Below, piece by piece: positions 50,446 through 64,000 of a stretch of 64,000 nt of DNA. A program made the translations under genes and the position numbers. The stretch lies in the NCBI GenBank assembly GCA_034687125.1, contig JAQGBZ010000087.1, positions 124,001 through 188,000 on the forward strand, read 5' to 3'. Under the pieces are notes generated by a model. The model saw only the letters and a list, made by a program, of their open reading frames with translations. It was not told where the DNA came from and did not search any database. Within the stretch, counting starts at the first letter, position 1, and each line of letters begins with the position of its first letter. Source of the DNA: Neelides folsomi (taxonomy: Eukaryota; Arthropoda; Collembola; Neelipleona; Neelidae).

Positions 50446-53400
50446 TTGGTCAAAGTGAGTACTGGATGGAGCCGAGGCGCATATATGGGCAAAGTTCGTC
50501 CGTAGTGAGGAATCCTTGATGGGGAGAGAGGATGTTGCGAAAAGGAGGCTGATGGAGGTGAGGAAGGAACAGAGATGCCTTGGAGATTTGGCAAGAACTC
50601 CATTACATTCACGTCCCTTTTTTACTCTCCCTCCCCCACGCCCTTAGACGCCCTTCAAAACTCCCAGCTCCTCTCATCCCTAAACTCTCGCTACATTCTC
50701 CCTTCAAAATGATCCATTCAAATGGAAATACGCACGCCACCACTCAGCCTTCTATACCATATATATTTACATTCTAAATGTAACAACATGGAAAAGTCCC
50801 CGTATGAACAAAGTATAACAAATCTTGGATGAATACAGATACTCATATATTAGAAATGTAACAACGCTATATAGCCTACAGATATAACCTTGCTCAGAGT
50901 AATTTAGATCAAATTCCCATCATGTATGAAATATTTATATATGGATGTATTTAACTAATACAGATATTATATGTACTAAAAGGACAGTGCTAAGAAAATG
51001 AAGAGTATATAGTTAAGTACTAAGAAGTAATAATTATAAAGGACTCTGCGTAGTTATTCTTGCGTGATTCTCATTCTAGTGTCTTTAAGCCTCTTTTAAG
51101 ATGGAGGTTCGGTGTAAGGAAGTGTGTGTGTAATAAATTGAGGGCAAGGAGGTCGACCTGAGGAGAAGAAGAAGGGCACGCTTAAAAATAAACTTTTTCC
51201 TCCTCCTCCCAAGTCACCATCTGCATGAAGATGCCCCTTAACACACACACGCCGATTTACCCATTTCAACACAACGATGGTTCAAACATATGAGGAGCAC
51301 GAGCCAAAGGCTTATGCCAAGGGACACACGTCGACCCGGTCTTAAATATAAAGAACTAATTATAAACTCCCAGATCTTCAAAGTCTTCAACTCTCAATAG
51401 ATAAACTCATTATAGATCCAAACAGACATTCGGATTTCAACGTCCTTTACAGATATTTAAAGGACTTGACTTAAATAAAAAGGTCTTAAATAAATGTTTT
51501 GAAACAAATGTTGTAAATGAACTTGAGTCATACAAATGGTCAAATATACATAATAAAAATAAATGGGATAAATACGAGTTTACAAGTATTAAAATGCATC
51601 TGATATTAAGTATTTACAGATACTATAAATAAAAGCTACAAGATTTATATTTATTATGTAGATTTACTACGTTGTATAATAAAGCTAATTAACTTTCAAA
51701 TTATTCAATAAACATATTGTTTAAAAACAGTTGGAGATTTTAACACAGAGAATTAAAACCAGATTTACTATGCTCATTTCCATTTACTAATAAATCTGTC
51801 GCTTACTCAATAATAATACAAAATCCGTCGTTAGAGCCATAATGTGAGTCATTGAGTCATTTATAAATAAGATAATAAAAGTTCTTCAACTCTCCGACGT
51901 ATGATTTGATATCATTTGCTCTTGTTACGTTCATTCATTCAACATGATTTTTTTACATTTATAATAATAATGGGAGTTCAAATGTACAAAAGTAGTTTAT
52001 AAGACTTGTGGATAAATATCAGTTCCATGTAGGGTTTGATTCGATTCAGTGTTGACAAACTTTGATTGAAGGCTAAATGAAATTAAAGATATCTCATAAT
52101 GTCTTTTTAATAAATAAACTTCTCAAGTGAGTCTTTAAGCTCATTGCTCATACCTATTACTTATTTAAACTATCTGTATATGAACCCTTATATGAATCCT
52201 TAATAATTATCCTAATATTTAAACTTAAACTTAAACTACAGATATATGAGCTTAATATCGATGCAATAAATAGATCAAGATCCTTTGACTTAAAACATGT
52301 TACAATACGTTTTAATTTTTAAGTATATGGGTTTACGAGACCTTAATATTAAGCTGTTGAACAATTTGAGTTGTTTTAATAAAATATATTGAAGGTTTAA
52401 ATCGGAGAGATAAAAAGAGTAAACCAGATATGTATTAAAAGCAGTAAATAGTCACATTGTGTATTTAATGTATTTTAAATGGATAAAAGGTAAAATAACA
52501 AATATGGAAAAGTGGGGATTAAATATTTAATATTTTTATTTATAAATAAAGGAAAGAAAAAGGTTCCGAACAAATTCCCTTTCAAAAACTTTCAACATTT
52601 ATCAATATTTCTCAAATTACATTTCCTTTCCATTTTTATTTCTTATACACGGAAATAATTATTTAATTATACTTAATTTTATCAATAAAATGCTAATTAA
52701 TTTATCATTTAATATAAAATATATTAATTTACTTCACTTTCAATCTATTCGTTAAAATAATCGGAAATGTTATTAAATTTTAAATGTTACAAATATAAAC
52801 ATCGGCGTTATTGTATAATAAAAGTAATTATTTTAAAATGATGATGATGATGTTATATAATCAATTATACTTGTTTAGGTAATATATAAAACCTTGTAGT
52901 TCATCTACCTATAGAATTATATATGAATGTATATAATATAGGATATGTATGAAAAGTGTCTTACTTGTAGAGGAAGGAAGTCCCTTTAATTTGTCCGTGT
53001 ATTTGATTCAATTCCTATTTAACTTAAGGACTAGAAGAGTAGTTAAGGGACTTGAGGGAGTGAGTCGACTCCTCCGTCGGCCATCGACTTTCCTTGTGGG
53101 CTGGGCGAGTGGGGACTTTGGGAGGAGGTGGCCATGGGCCTTAGCTTGGCCACTTCAGGGAAGGAGTTGGGGGAGAGGAATGTCCATAGCCCTCGCCAGA
53201 GAACTCCCAACCCACGGACAGAATCCAAAACCCAAATCTCCCTTCAACCCTTTGCCTCCTCTCATGGCGCCTCCGAAGACTATTTCAAATCAACCCGTTC
53301 CTTCAAATCACACACCGTTCCATGCCAAATACCTTGCAAAATACTTATTTGCCAAATTCACATACGACTTCCAATCAACATTGTTCATTTGCACAGCATT

Positions 53401-56400
53401 GGAATATGTAAAATTGTAAATCAAAATATTTTTATTCAAAACATAGGCACTTATAGCAAGTAATAGATGTTGGTGTTGTAGTAAATGTTGCATGTTGCGT
53501 ATTTTTAAATATTATATAAGTTGGCTAAAATGCATGTATGGATGATTGATGATTTGATATTTGTATTACATTATAATTCACAATTACAAGACAGACTATG
53601 ATGAAATTCTAGTTGTTATACATATGATTTATAAAGTTAGGACAAATAGGAATAGCTCAGTTACTATAAGAATGTCAATTTAAACAACGTAGAGAGTTCT
53701 TTTACTTAACAAATGTTCGAATTGAACTCAATTGTTTTTTGCCTTTCCATTTAAAAGATATGGAAAATCAATTCATTTTTTGTAAAATTACTTAAGAAAG
53801 TTAATATAATTGCATTTAATTTTCATAGATACTATCCTATTTGTCCTTACTTTATAAAGGCTTTGTAAATCTATTTAAATTATTATATATATTTATTTAA
53901 ATCAATTAAAAATTAAATGTTAGGTATAAAATAGGCTTTTCCTTTTTGAAATGTTTCAAAATGGTTATTTGGAAAATGAATTTAATGTAAACATGTGACA
54001 GTAGGAAGATATAAAGTAATAGTATAAATATTAGTATAATATGGACGTTTGGCTTGTAATAAGATTTAATTGAAAATACATAAATATATTTAGTTGTTTA
54101 GTTATATAAATATAACATTTGTAAGATATAAGATGAAGAGTATGACAGATGAAGTGGAAAATGATTGTCAGAGTTAAAAGAAAACGTGAATTGAATTTTT
54201 AAAAACAACTCCTCCAATAATACTAGTCGCAGTAGAACTGAGAAAAGGAAAGAGAGCAAATATTATATCATTGTATTAGTATTACGTTAATTTCATAATT
54301 CTCCGAGTCAAAAAGGAATTTCTTTGAGAGGTTGAGAGTTTCCTTTCACTTTCCCCCTTCCTTTCATCTTCCTCCTTTTCAAGTCCATCCAACTGTCTTT
54401 TTCCCAAAGTCTGGGAAAGAAAAAAGTAACAATTCTTTGAAATGACTCAAATGAGTAATAGGAGGAAATGTGAAAGGTCGAGGATTCCATTTACACTCAT
54501 TTACTCTCCCGTGCTCCATTGATGAATGAATGGGAGAGGAAGGGGCGGATATTGGAATTGGATTTTCAAAGGACTCCTCTTCTAATTGTACAAAGTGAGA
54601 AATGAGAGACAGCCCAACAATACAAGATTCATTTCAAATATAGAAATTCCATTGCAAATATATTTACAATATACACAAATAATAATTGTTATATTTATAA
54701 GTTTATATTACTCAAATAGAGATATTTATTCAACCGTCAACATTCTCATCATAAATATTATTGGACTCTACTTTAGTTAAATTTAAATACTAAAGACAAT
54801 TATTTTATATTGGATGAAATATTCTGAATTAGAAATATTTCATATTCTGTATAATATTACTCGCCGTATTTGTATATGTTATATTTTATTTTTGATATAT
54901 GGTATAGAAATAAACCATTTAGGTAACGTATTTCACGCCCACGTTGAGCTTCACTATTTTAATCACAATGTTGACAAAACTCTCCAGAGGAAAGTAATTC
55001 CGCGAAACAACCGAAACAAGAATTGACATTTTCCGATTGTCTTTTAATATTTCCCATTCATCACTTTCAGAGCTTTCAACAGTAATACAAAATTTTGTAA
55101 AAGCTTGGAATTTTCACATTGATTCATTCTTATACTTACCAATACTGATACTTCCAAAGTCCATATATTTGTATGAAATATACCTACCAGAATATCATAA
55201 CAATGTACATACTGTATTACATATAAAATATAGTGCATATTTCTTGTACGTGTTAAGCTTATCTGTAGTTGTATATAATTTTCTGCGTGTAACTACCTAC
55301 ATGTACAGTGTAAGTTAGTCAATACAGTAGTTATAAGACGAGTAAAATAAGTAGAAAGAATGATGTAGAATATATCTCACCCACATTCAGATATTGCATA
55401 AGATATGTTTATATGTAAGTTCATATATCAATATATTTATTATAGGAAGAGAGGAATTGATGAGGAGGAGTCGTAAATCTCTATCTGATTTGTCACTCCC
55501 CCTCTGCCATAATGAAGAGGAATGATATAAGGAATGAAGTAAGTTGGGTGTGAGGACACGGACCCAACCGCACGATCCGCCACTCTCCAAATTCTCGGCT
55601 TATCCGGACCATCCGAGATTGTGTGAATGTGCAGAAGGTTGTAAATAACATCCGCGGAAGTGGAGAGAAATAGAGACAATGGAAGTTCCCCACCAAATGA
55701 ACTCACTTCACTTAGGGCTCACTTTTTTAAGCCAAAGTTCCTTAAGTTGGCAAGTTTTTCATTTGAGGGTTCGGGAAGTTGTTGAGAAAAATCCACTTTG
55801 AGTCTCTCAATTGACTCCACCTCCACTTTACTCCATGTGGACCAAGAGGGGGAGGATGAGCTCGGATTTTTAATTAACCAACGGGAGGGTTTAGGGATCA
55901 ATGAACGGAGATCTCCGCTTTCTCTGCTTTTTCCCAGTCCAGGTGGAAGTTGATGGGAACACCCGCACATTTTTAATAACTAATTGGAAAAGAGCGCATT
56001 ATAATATTTTATTACTCCTTTTAATTACTCCCTTTTATGATTCACTTTATGGTTATATTTAATGTTTGAAATATGGAAAACTTGTGTGGATTTCTATAGG
56101 AAGTCCCCCCTGTATATGATCCATATATCAAACGAATTATATTTGCGATACATGAACATGAATTTACACCTTTAATTTTACAAATCTCAATTACATCAAT
56201 TTTTTATTATTGTTAAAAATCTTTTAGCACAGTGCAGTATTATTTAAGAATTCAAGTCCGAACATACTTTTAAATATAAAGAAGAAGTTGATTTTTTAAA
56301 ATTTTTTAAAATATTTCCAAATTTGTTAAATTTCGTCTTGAGTGAATATGGGAGAATTGTAATTCCTTACCTGTACAAGTGATATTTGTTTATGCAAAGT

Positions 56401-57351
56401 AAGTTTAGAAGAAAAAGTTTGTCTTTCTCCTGTTGCATGCTCGAAATTAAAATTTTAATTAAGGAAAAGCTCCTTGGGTTAATTTATGAAGTGTTTTTTG
56501 GGTCCTGTGAGATCCGGGAAGACGTGAGAAGAAAAAGGGCGAGTTTTGACAATTTACAAAGTCCTTTCTTCTCATTTCTTATCTTCTCTTAGGAAAATTA
56601 AAACCCGTCTTTTCCTTTTATCTCTCTGTGCATTTACAGATTATCTCAAGTGTTAAGATTGAGACAAACTACAAAGTCCGCATAGCTAGAACATTCTCAT
56701 GTAACATTTAAATCTCGTATTAGAATTCGTATGGTAAATACACATATCTTTATAATATGATATAATACATAATATATCCATTTCAAGTATTAGTATTTGT
56801 ATATACAGGTATATTCATATATCTAATTTGCAAGCATGTACTACTTTAGGTTTAAATGTATGTAAAAGAGAATGAAATATGTAAACATGAGAAATACTTA
56901 CATGTGGGAAATAATGTGAAATGTAATATGGAACATATTTTACAAGTATGTATGAAATATAATATGGAACGTACAGATATAAAATGGAAAACAATGCGAA
57001 ACCAAGAACTTGAGGAATTTCTCTCATGTTAATGATATCATGAATTCAAGATAAACTCGTAGAAAGTCTTGAAGAAAATGAAAATTTACTTGAAAGATAT
57101 TGAGGCATGCAGCGGTCAGTTTCACGGAATGAGAAGATCAATTTTTCAAATATTCCACGAATCTCAGTTTTTTAAAAGATATTTTTTAGGGGTTTCGGAA
57201 TACAGTTAACAATTTTGCGATCCTTGTGGGCTTCTTATCTTTTGGTTTAAATTTCCAAAATTCTAAGAAATTCATGCACTTTATGTGATGATATAATACA
57301 TGAAAATACTTAACACATTCATACAGATATATTAGTACATTATATACGTAC

Positions 57352-57469
57352 TCTCGTTGGAAAGTTGAAAGTTGAAAGTTGAAATCCCTCTTTTTTCTTC
57401 TATTTAAATTTGTATCTAACCAGCGCTATAACAAAAGCCGGGATTTCAACTTTCACCTTTCCTACGAGA
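57352..57469. repeat. Short inverted-repeat element
   Basis: The left arm at 57352-57389 begins TCTCGTTGGAAAGTTGAAAG and contains three tandem GTTGAAA units; the right arm at 57440-57469 is its imperfect inverse (GGGATTTCAACTTTCACCTT then TCCTACGAGA). About 50 bases separate them. Non-coding; a small foldback or MITE fragment. Confidence 0.65.
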
Positions 57470-58237
57470 ATATGTATAATTATCCTAGACTCTCATGTCC
57501 CTGTATTAGACTATCGTGTTTCATGGTTCTAAAATAGTTTAATATTTAATTAATTCTTATTAAATCAAAATATATTTAAAATGAGCGATTCTTCAAGCAA
57601 TTTCATAAAATGAAAACTAAAAATTCACTAAGTAAAAAATAAATTACAATATTTGAACTAATATTAAGATATAAGTAGGTTATTTATAGAGGTATATAAC
57701 ATATTGTATTCTACCTAAATTGAGCAATCAATCATTTAACTAAACTTGGCTATAAACCATTAAAAAGCATTAAAAAGAAAAAGTTGCTCTGACATGTTTG
57801 GAAAGAAAAAGAAAAGCTTTAATACCTGTAAAAGAACCCGAAAAGAATCGGAATTTAATTGAGGAATTTTCTTCCAAGGTGTTTAAAAAGAGGTTGAGAA
57901 AATCCTCAAATTCTTTTTAGTTTGAGATGGGAAATTTGTAAAAGAATGAGTAATTAGGGGACGACTCCCCAAACATTCCCAATCGACGCTCCCACCAACG
58001 TTAAAAAGAAGAAAAGGGAAAGTTAAAAACAAGGGAATGGTTCTTCGATATTAATTAACGTTCTTCCTCTTTAACAAAAACTTCCTCAACTTTAAAAGAT
58101 TCTCCTTCCTTTCTCTAAGGTTGGACAAAACGCTCAAAACTTTCCAAACAAAACACTTTTAAAATTCTCACATCTTCCATGTCTTTGAATGACTTGTAAG
58201 TTTTAATAATTAGTTTTGTATAATAATATAATTTCTT

Positions 58238-58293
58238 CATATCATATCATATCATATCATATCATATCATATCATATCATATCATATCATATC
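58238..58293. repeat. (ATCAT)n pentanucleotide microsatellite
   Basis: About eleven perfect copies of the five-base unit ATCAT over 56 bases. No interruption was seen. Confidence 0.92.
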
Positions 58294-61200
58294 TTAATCT
58301 TAAAACTTCATACAATGTCTTTAGTATAAGATCCTATAAATGGAATTTACGCTCTTCTTTAATGTTGACTATAAACATGCACATGAATAATTATACGACA
58401 AAATTAAATTAAGATTTATCATCAGCCCCCATACGCATAATGTATGGAGATAATGTGATTCATATGGATAATGGGATTCATGAGAGTGTAATATATCTAT
58501 GATGGAGTTAAACATGATACTGTTATATTTCAAATGATGGTGTTTGATCGATATTCTTATAATTAGCAGTATGGAAATGAGGAGACCGTGGGAGAAGATT
58601 GGGGGAAATGTGATTGTGAAAGTCCTTTACAATTTGAAAAGCGGAGTTTGGGAAGGTGAGGAATTCAATTAGCTAAAATGAGAACCCGGTGGAGACAAGG
58701 GTGTAAACAAGGGAGCCGAGAAACCCGAATTTATCATTTTCCTTGTCGAGCCGCCGTCTTTCCATTCATTTGTCCTCCAACTCGTAAATGGGGTTTCTTG
58801 GAAAACATCGACGAACCTCTCGCCAACACACGTCGGCCATTAAATCATTATAAATGTATTGGTGAAGGACCTTCTTCACATACAAATTGAAAAACATTAC
58901 AAACACAATACAATACAAATTCCCTATCCCCTACCACACTCGAGCACTCACTGATTATATATTGTATGTACCATATACATATCTGTACTACAGTATACTG
59001 TATCTAATATTACAAATAACAAAACTGCTAATGTAACACTTATACTTAAAAATCATATTTACGCTATACAATTTAAGAATGTTTGTAATATGCTTATATC
59101 GGAGTTTACAAAAATCCAACTGCTTTACAAAAGATTTTTTATTACACAATGCAGTATATTAACTACAATATATTATTGTAAATATCCAACCATAACGTTA
59201 TAATGTATAGTATGTAGTACATTACATAAGTATATGAATTTATGAATGTTTGTATATTTATTGTTGGGAAATTGGGATATACCTCGTTATATTGCTATTG
59301 TGAACTTTCTCACGTTTTTACTTATTTAAGTATAATGAGGTTGTGGTATAGTTAGCTAGATATATTTCTGGATAAGGAAAAGAGTGAAAGGAAAGTGAAA
59401 GGATGAAAAGATAGACGTCATAGGCAAAGAGATTTACGCATTTTCCGACTATTTATTTACTCACAATTTACGCGTATTTAATTCCAACCTGGGGGCAGAA
59501 GAGTGTTAATAAACAAGTGCCCCTCTGCACGCACACCACACTTTAAACGCTGGGTTTTAAACTCTTGGGGAAATTCCTTCCATTGTGTTTTCCGTGTCTG
59601 GAATTCTCAGATTGCTAAAAGGTTTTTCCTATGAGGAACCTTTTAAGAGGAAACATTTTTTTATAGAGGAGATTCACATAGGCAAGAGCGGAGGTTTAAA
59701 AAAGTTTAAAATCCACTTCCAGGTTTTTCCGGGGTTTCTTTACATTCTGGAGAACGTCAGGGAAAGTTTGAAGGTGTAATTGAGCATTTTAGTTGAGGAG
59801 TGGAGTTTAATCGTAATTGGAGTGTTGGTCGGGGGGAGTGGGCGGGACGGCGAATTAAATTGATTTGAAAAGCCGACGGTTCCTTAACTTTTAGAGTAAA
59901 CAAATTGTTTGACTTTCTCCCGGATTCCTCTCCCTCTGGAAAATGGGTTGTTCGTGTGTGCACACGTTGGACTCAAATTCCTAGAGAATTCGCAGGACTC
60001 CTCAAGACCACATTAACAAAATTATTCCACCCAGGCAGTGGGCCCAAATTTATGCAAAGAACTTTACCTCCAAAACTTGAAACAAGGAGAATCTTCATCT
60101 TGTCATAGCTATTCAGTTTTAAGGTGAGCTCTTAAATACAATCCATGTAGACGTCTCGTAGATCCAAAAGTAAAGACCTTTTCACTTATTAAGTTATTAC
60201 AACTAGGAATTTTAGAATTTAAGTTTAACAGATATAAACAGCACATACAGATATGTACATACATATAAGGAAAATAAGGATATATAGTAAATACGTTTGA
60301 TAGCTATATTGGTAGTATATTGTAATTGTACAAATATGCAAGCTATTTGTTAATGGAATGAGTTTATATTTAAATGATTAGTAAACTGAAATCAAATATT
60401 TGAATAAGGAAAAACAAATTAGAAATTCAAGTCATTCGTGATTTGTAAATTGGTCCAAGAAAATCCAAACTGTTTTGGCAATTTTCTCATTTTAGTATGT
60501 TGCTATTACCGGGAAGTTTATTAACACTGGAGGAACATTTAAAGAACAAAATCACAAGAGAATTCATATAGCGGATTTAATTCCATTTGAACATTTTCTT
60601 GGATTTCTATAAGTCCCTGTGTAATATATGAGGATTTAGACTATAGGAATATCAATTCGGAGTAATTAGTAGATTGGTAATTAAATGGGTAATTGGTTCA
60701 GCATTTTTGAATCATTAGCAGGGGCCATTATGAACACACGTGTAAAGAAAGGGGATTTTAATATCCCCGATTTTAATAGAAATGACTCTAACTGGGAATT
60801 CCATTATTGTTTATTAGCCTACAACTTCACTTTGCCTTCCCTTTCCCGGGAATCAAAGGAAATTTGGAGCAATTAAGGAAAGGGGGGAGAAATGAGGAAA
60901 AATTTGCATAAGGCATTTCGTGGTCCGACGGAGATGGGAAAGTGTTGGGAATTAAAAGCTTTTTCTTTCCTCCATAATTCCACACTTTTTTCCCATCATT
61001 TCTCATCGTCCCACTCAAAGGGGAAAATTGAAGGCAATTAGACTTCTTTCAACAGATTGAATAAAATTAGAAGCTCGTCATTCACCAAATGAAAAAACGT
61101 CGAGTTCCTTTAATTGATTTGATCAAAAGAAATTTCATTTTTTCCGCCGGTTTCCTAATTATTATTAATTTATTAAATTGAATTTTTCAAATATTTTTAA

Positions 61201-64000
61201 TTAGATTGCATTTACCGGGTTTTAATTTATGTATTTTTTAATTATTTAATAGAAATTAAATTGGAATGGAGGACAATTATTTTTAAAAAGATGATTTTTT
61301 GCATATGAAATTTTTTGCATTTTGGAAAGCATTGTGAATAATGAGGTTCAGGTGTGGAAGAGAAATCCTCTACTTAAATGCTCTATGTGTAATTCCCGCA
61401 TGTACTTTGGTAAACATGAAAAAGAGTAAATTCGGGTCTCAAAATGAATAAGTCTTTTTCCGACATTTTGAATACCTTTTATTCTGCAATGTTGCAAATG
61501 GATCTAATCACAATTTGTATATTCAGCAAAAAGAAGAAAGTTTTTATTTCAATTAAATTGCATTTTTCTCTTATTTTCCTATTTATCCCATGTTGTGGAT
61601 GTGAAACTGCGAATGACAATTTGATCTCTCCATTATTTTCCATTCCTCCTATAAAAGCTTATAAATATAAAGGATATCACCATTTCTTGTTTTCTATTAA
61701 GTCGGATGAGAATGATTGAAGAGGAGATTTCAGCCGTAATTTATTAGGAAAATCTCTCCCGAAGCCCATAAGTCCCCTTAAGAAGAAATCCACTTGAGAC
61801 AATTATTTAAATGAACCTCGGTGTAACTTACTATTAAAGGGCATTAATTTTATGTTCCTACTAATTCTTATATTGCATAATATTATAAATACCACTATGT
61901 TAAAATTGCATATAAAGTACAGCAATGTTTTTCATACATTACTGTACTGTATCCAATAAGAATATTTAGCAAATAAGAAGAGTTCCAGTAATTGACCATT
62001 TTATGAATCTTGGAAAAACCCATTATTAAGATTAATATAAGAATTACGAATAATATTTTTCCCATTGGGATATAATAGAATTTCTCTTGTTTGTTGGAAA
62101 TAGGAAATTATATGAAAAAGGATGGAATTCCATTCTTATGAGGTAAAGCAGGTAATTGGAGAGATTTTATATTGGAAATAATGATCCTCCCAAGTTAGTT
62201 TAATAATGAAGTTTTTGGATCTACTGATCGCGCACAATTCCATCGTTCTGGTTTTTAGATCAGAGAAAAGGTAGGGAATGAGAATGAGGCAATTATCGGC
62301 TAATCTTATTACGTCTTCTTTCATGTTCCAAAAATTCAATTTTGTTCCTTACAAGCTTCACTTAAAATTTCAAAACTACTCGCCGGCTTCTCCATTAAGG
62401 AGAAAATGAGTTAAAAGCAGACGTCATAAAAAGCGGAGAGTTTTCCTTATATAATTTATATCATTTAATACACAGCGTTCTCCCAAAAGGCCCAACTCCA
62501 TTAAACCTTCATATTCACTCACATGCATCGGTAATTCCAAATTCAACTAACACTACTTGATTTCTTTCATACGGTTGTATAGGAATTTAGTTTGTAAATT
62601 GCTTTATTTTAAGCGTTTCTTAATATATTTATTTTACCATTTCCATCAAACAGTACATTTACGAAATCAAGTTTCCATTCAAATTGAAAATGTTCATTTC
62701 CGATTTACATTAACTGAAATTTCCTTTACATCCTATGACATTTCCGATTTACATCGAAAATAATTTTTACATTACTTATCGAAATTGCATTATTTGTTTT
62801 CAACTTTTTCCCACTTTTTTCTTTTCGTGAAACTATATTTTTACATTTATTTTTTTAATTAAACATTTTTCAATTTATTTATTAGGAAAAAAGAGCAAAC
62901 ACTTGAAATCCTCTTGACATGAATAGAGTGAATGTAAGAGTCAATCAAAACTATATTTTTATCTTTCTAATGTCAAAACTGTCGGAAATCATGTTTTCGG
63001 GTTCATTTGGTTAATAAGGGCGTGAAGTGAGTCACGAGAGTCAATTCTTTTCCGAACTCTTGAAAAATTAATATAATGAGAGTTGTTTGGAAAGATAACT
63101 CAAGTTTTTTTAATCATTCTCATTTGGAGGGAGGAATTGGGACGGGGAGTTGTTTCAATTAAGACTTCACATTTCCACTTCAAATGGTACAATCAAATGT
63201 ATGTGATAACTCTCAGTTCTCTCCCGAAAGGAACAGAAGCGGAGTAATGAGATGATGCGGAGCCTTTTGTTTAGCGAGTTACACCAACTCACTTGAATTT
63301 CAAATTAAGAGATAAAACTTTCATCTTAACTCGAAAACAATTGCCAGTTGCATTAGCCCACATTCGCTTAAATAAGTTTAACATTAAGTAAGTTCTATAA
63401 TACTTACTTATACCATACAACCCATATAATAAACAGTTTCCTATATTATATAACTTTAATGTTATAATGAAAATAATGATTCAATTACAGATACATATAT
63501 AAATCTGTAATAATATATTACTAATACCTTATATACATAGTTCTACAATATATCGTTATGATATAAATTCACTTATAATAAAATGTCATTATTCTCATTA
63601 TCTAGTATACCTTAATATTATATAGATTGTACTCGAGAGTATTTTATTATACTGGTAGGAATTTATAGTGTTATTTTATGTTCAGTTTTAATCCTTATAC
63701 TTAATGACATTGTTTAATGTCAGAGTATCAATAGTAAATCGATAGAAAGTGCATTGGGTGAGTGAAAGTTGTCCTAGGTATATTTCCCCATATAAATACT
63801 TCATGTATAATATATCTTTAATGTATTTTAAATGACATTGTAATGATATATTATATATCTATTATTGAGTGATCGAATTTCCGATTTTGTATTCAATTCC
63901 ACCATTTGAGATAAAGTGAAAAGAAAGGGAGGGGATTAAGGAATGGAATTAACTCCTTTAGTTAAACCTCATTCTGAACCAATGGACTTAAATGGGTGCG

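Larger units (their letters stand above)
45125..64000. other. Long non-coding interval upstream of the fru-like BTB exon
   Basis: No convincing coding exon in almost 19 kb. The acceptor before the BTB exon implies at least one non-coding exon and a promoter somewhere to the right, possibly within this interval. GC-richer islands occur at about 46320-46640, 47640-47820, 48790-49170, 49640-49840, 50440-50720, 51100-51260, 53030-53300, 55440-55970, 58560-58960, 59790-60110 and 60860-61030. Most show the same switch from G/purine-rich to C/pyrimidine-rich. TACA/TGTA-rich tracts separate them. They are candidates for alternative fru promoters, UTR exons or enhancers, but the sequence alone does not show which. 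Confidence 0.45.

Noticed and set aside
52949-53463. 156- and 111-codon plus-strand frames
   Set aside because: Low-complexity translation, overlap of several frames, and position inside a skew-switch island; no family recognised.
60685-60876. 63-codon frame starting MGNWFS, reminiscent of an N-myristoylation start
   Set aside because: No further domain, no splice signals, and located in an island; the N-terminal resemblance is too short to count.

Overview
This is a stretch of an AT-rich animal nuclear genome with short, clean GT-AG introns. The gene content (a fruitless-type BTB zinc-finger gene, a Mad-type Smad, a RING-less seven-in-absentia relative and a Gly/Tyr/His-rich secreted protein) points to an arthropod, most likely a hexapod. 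A springtail-like lineage is my guess, not something the sequence proves. No tRNA, rRNA, CRISPR, viral or intact transposase gene was recognised.

Layout. A three-exon SIAH/SINA-like gene lies at 1834-3180 (+). A gene-poor interval (3.2-13.4 kb) follows, with one orphan terminal-exon candidate at 10991-11122. Next are the anaphase-promoting-complex subunit APC15 (13847-14651, +), a nine-exon carboxypeptidase E-like gene on the minus strand (15420-19681), and a second gene-poor interval (19.7-27.6 kb) that contains a 405-bp mariner-like MITE. Then come a small secreted GYH-rich protein with a TATA box (27709-28566, +), a BMP-type R-Smad (Mad, 30211-31857, +) and BLOC-1 subunit 2 (33081-33923, +). 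The right part belongs to a fruitless-like gene on the minus strand. Its BTB exon is at 44589-45110, two shared exons follow, and three mutually alternative C-terminal zinc-finger exons sit at 42841-43010, 40577-40917 and 36003-36271. The interval from 45.1 kb to the window end has no convincing coding exon and could be the 5' regulatory or large-intron territory of that gene.

All spliced gene models were built by hand. In each, exon phases join without a frameshift and the summed length is a multiple of three. The genes are unrelated housekeeping, signalling and neural-regulatory functions; there is no operon or obvious pathway cluster. Three inverted-repeat elements and one TA-flanked MITE were found. 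The gene-poor parts are punctuated by short GC-richer islands that nearly all switch from purine/G-rich to pyrimidine/C-rich on the plus strand. The same switch lies just upstream of the Mad and APC15 genes, so the islands may be promoters or enhancers.
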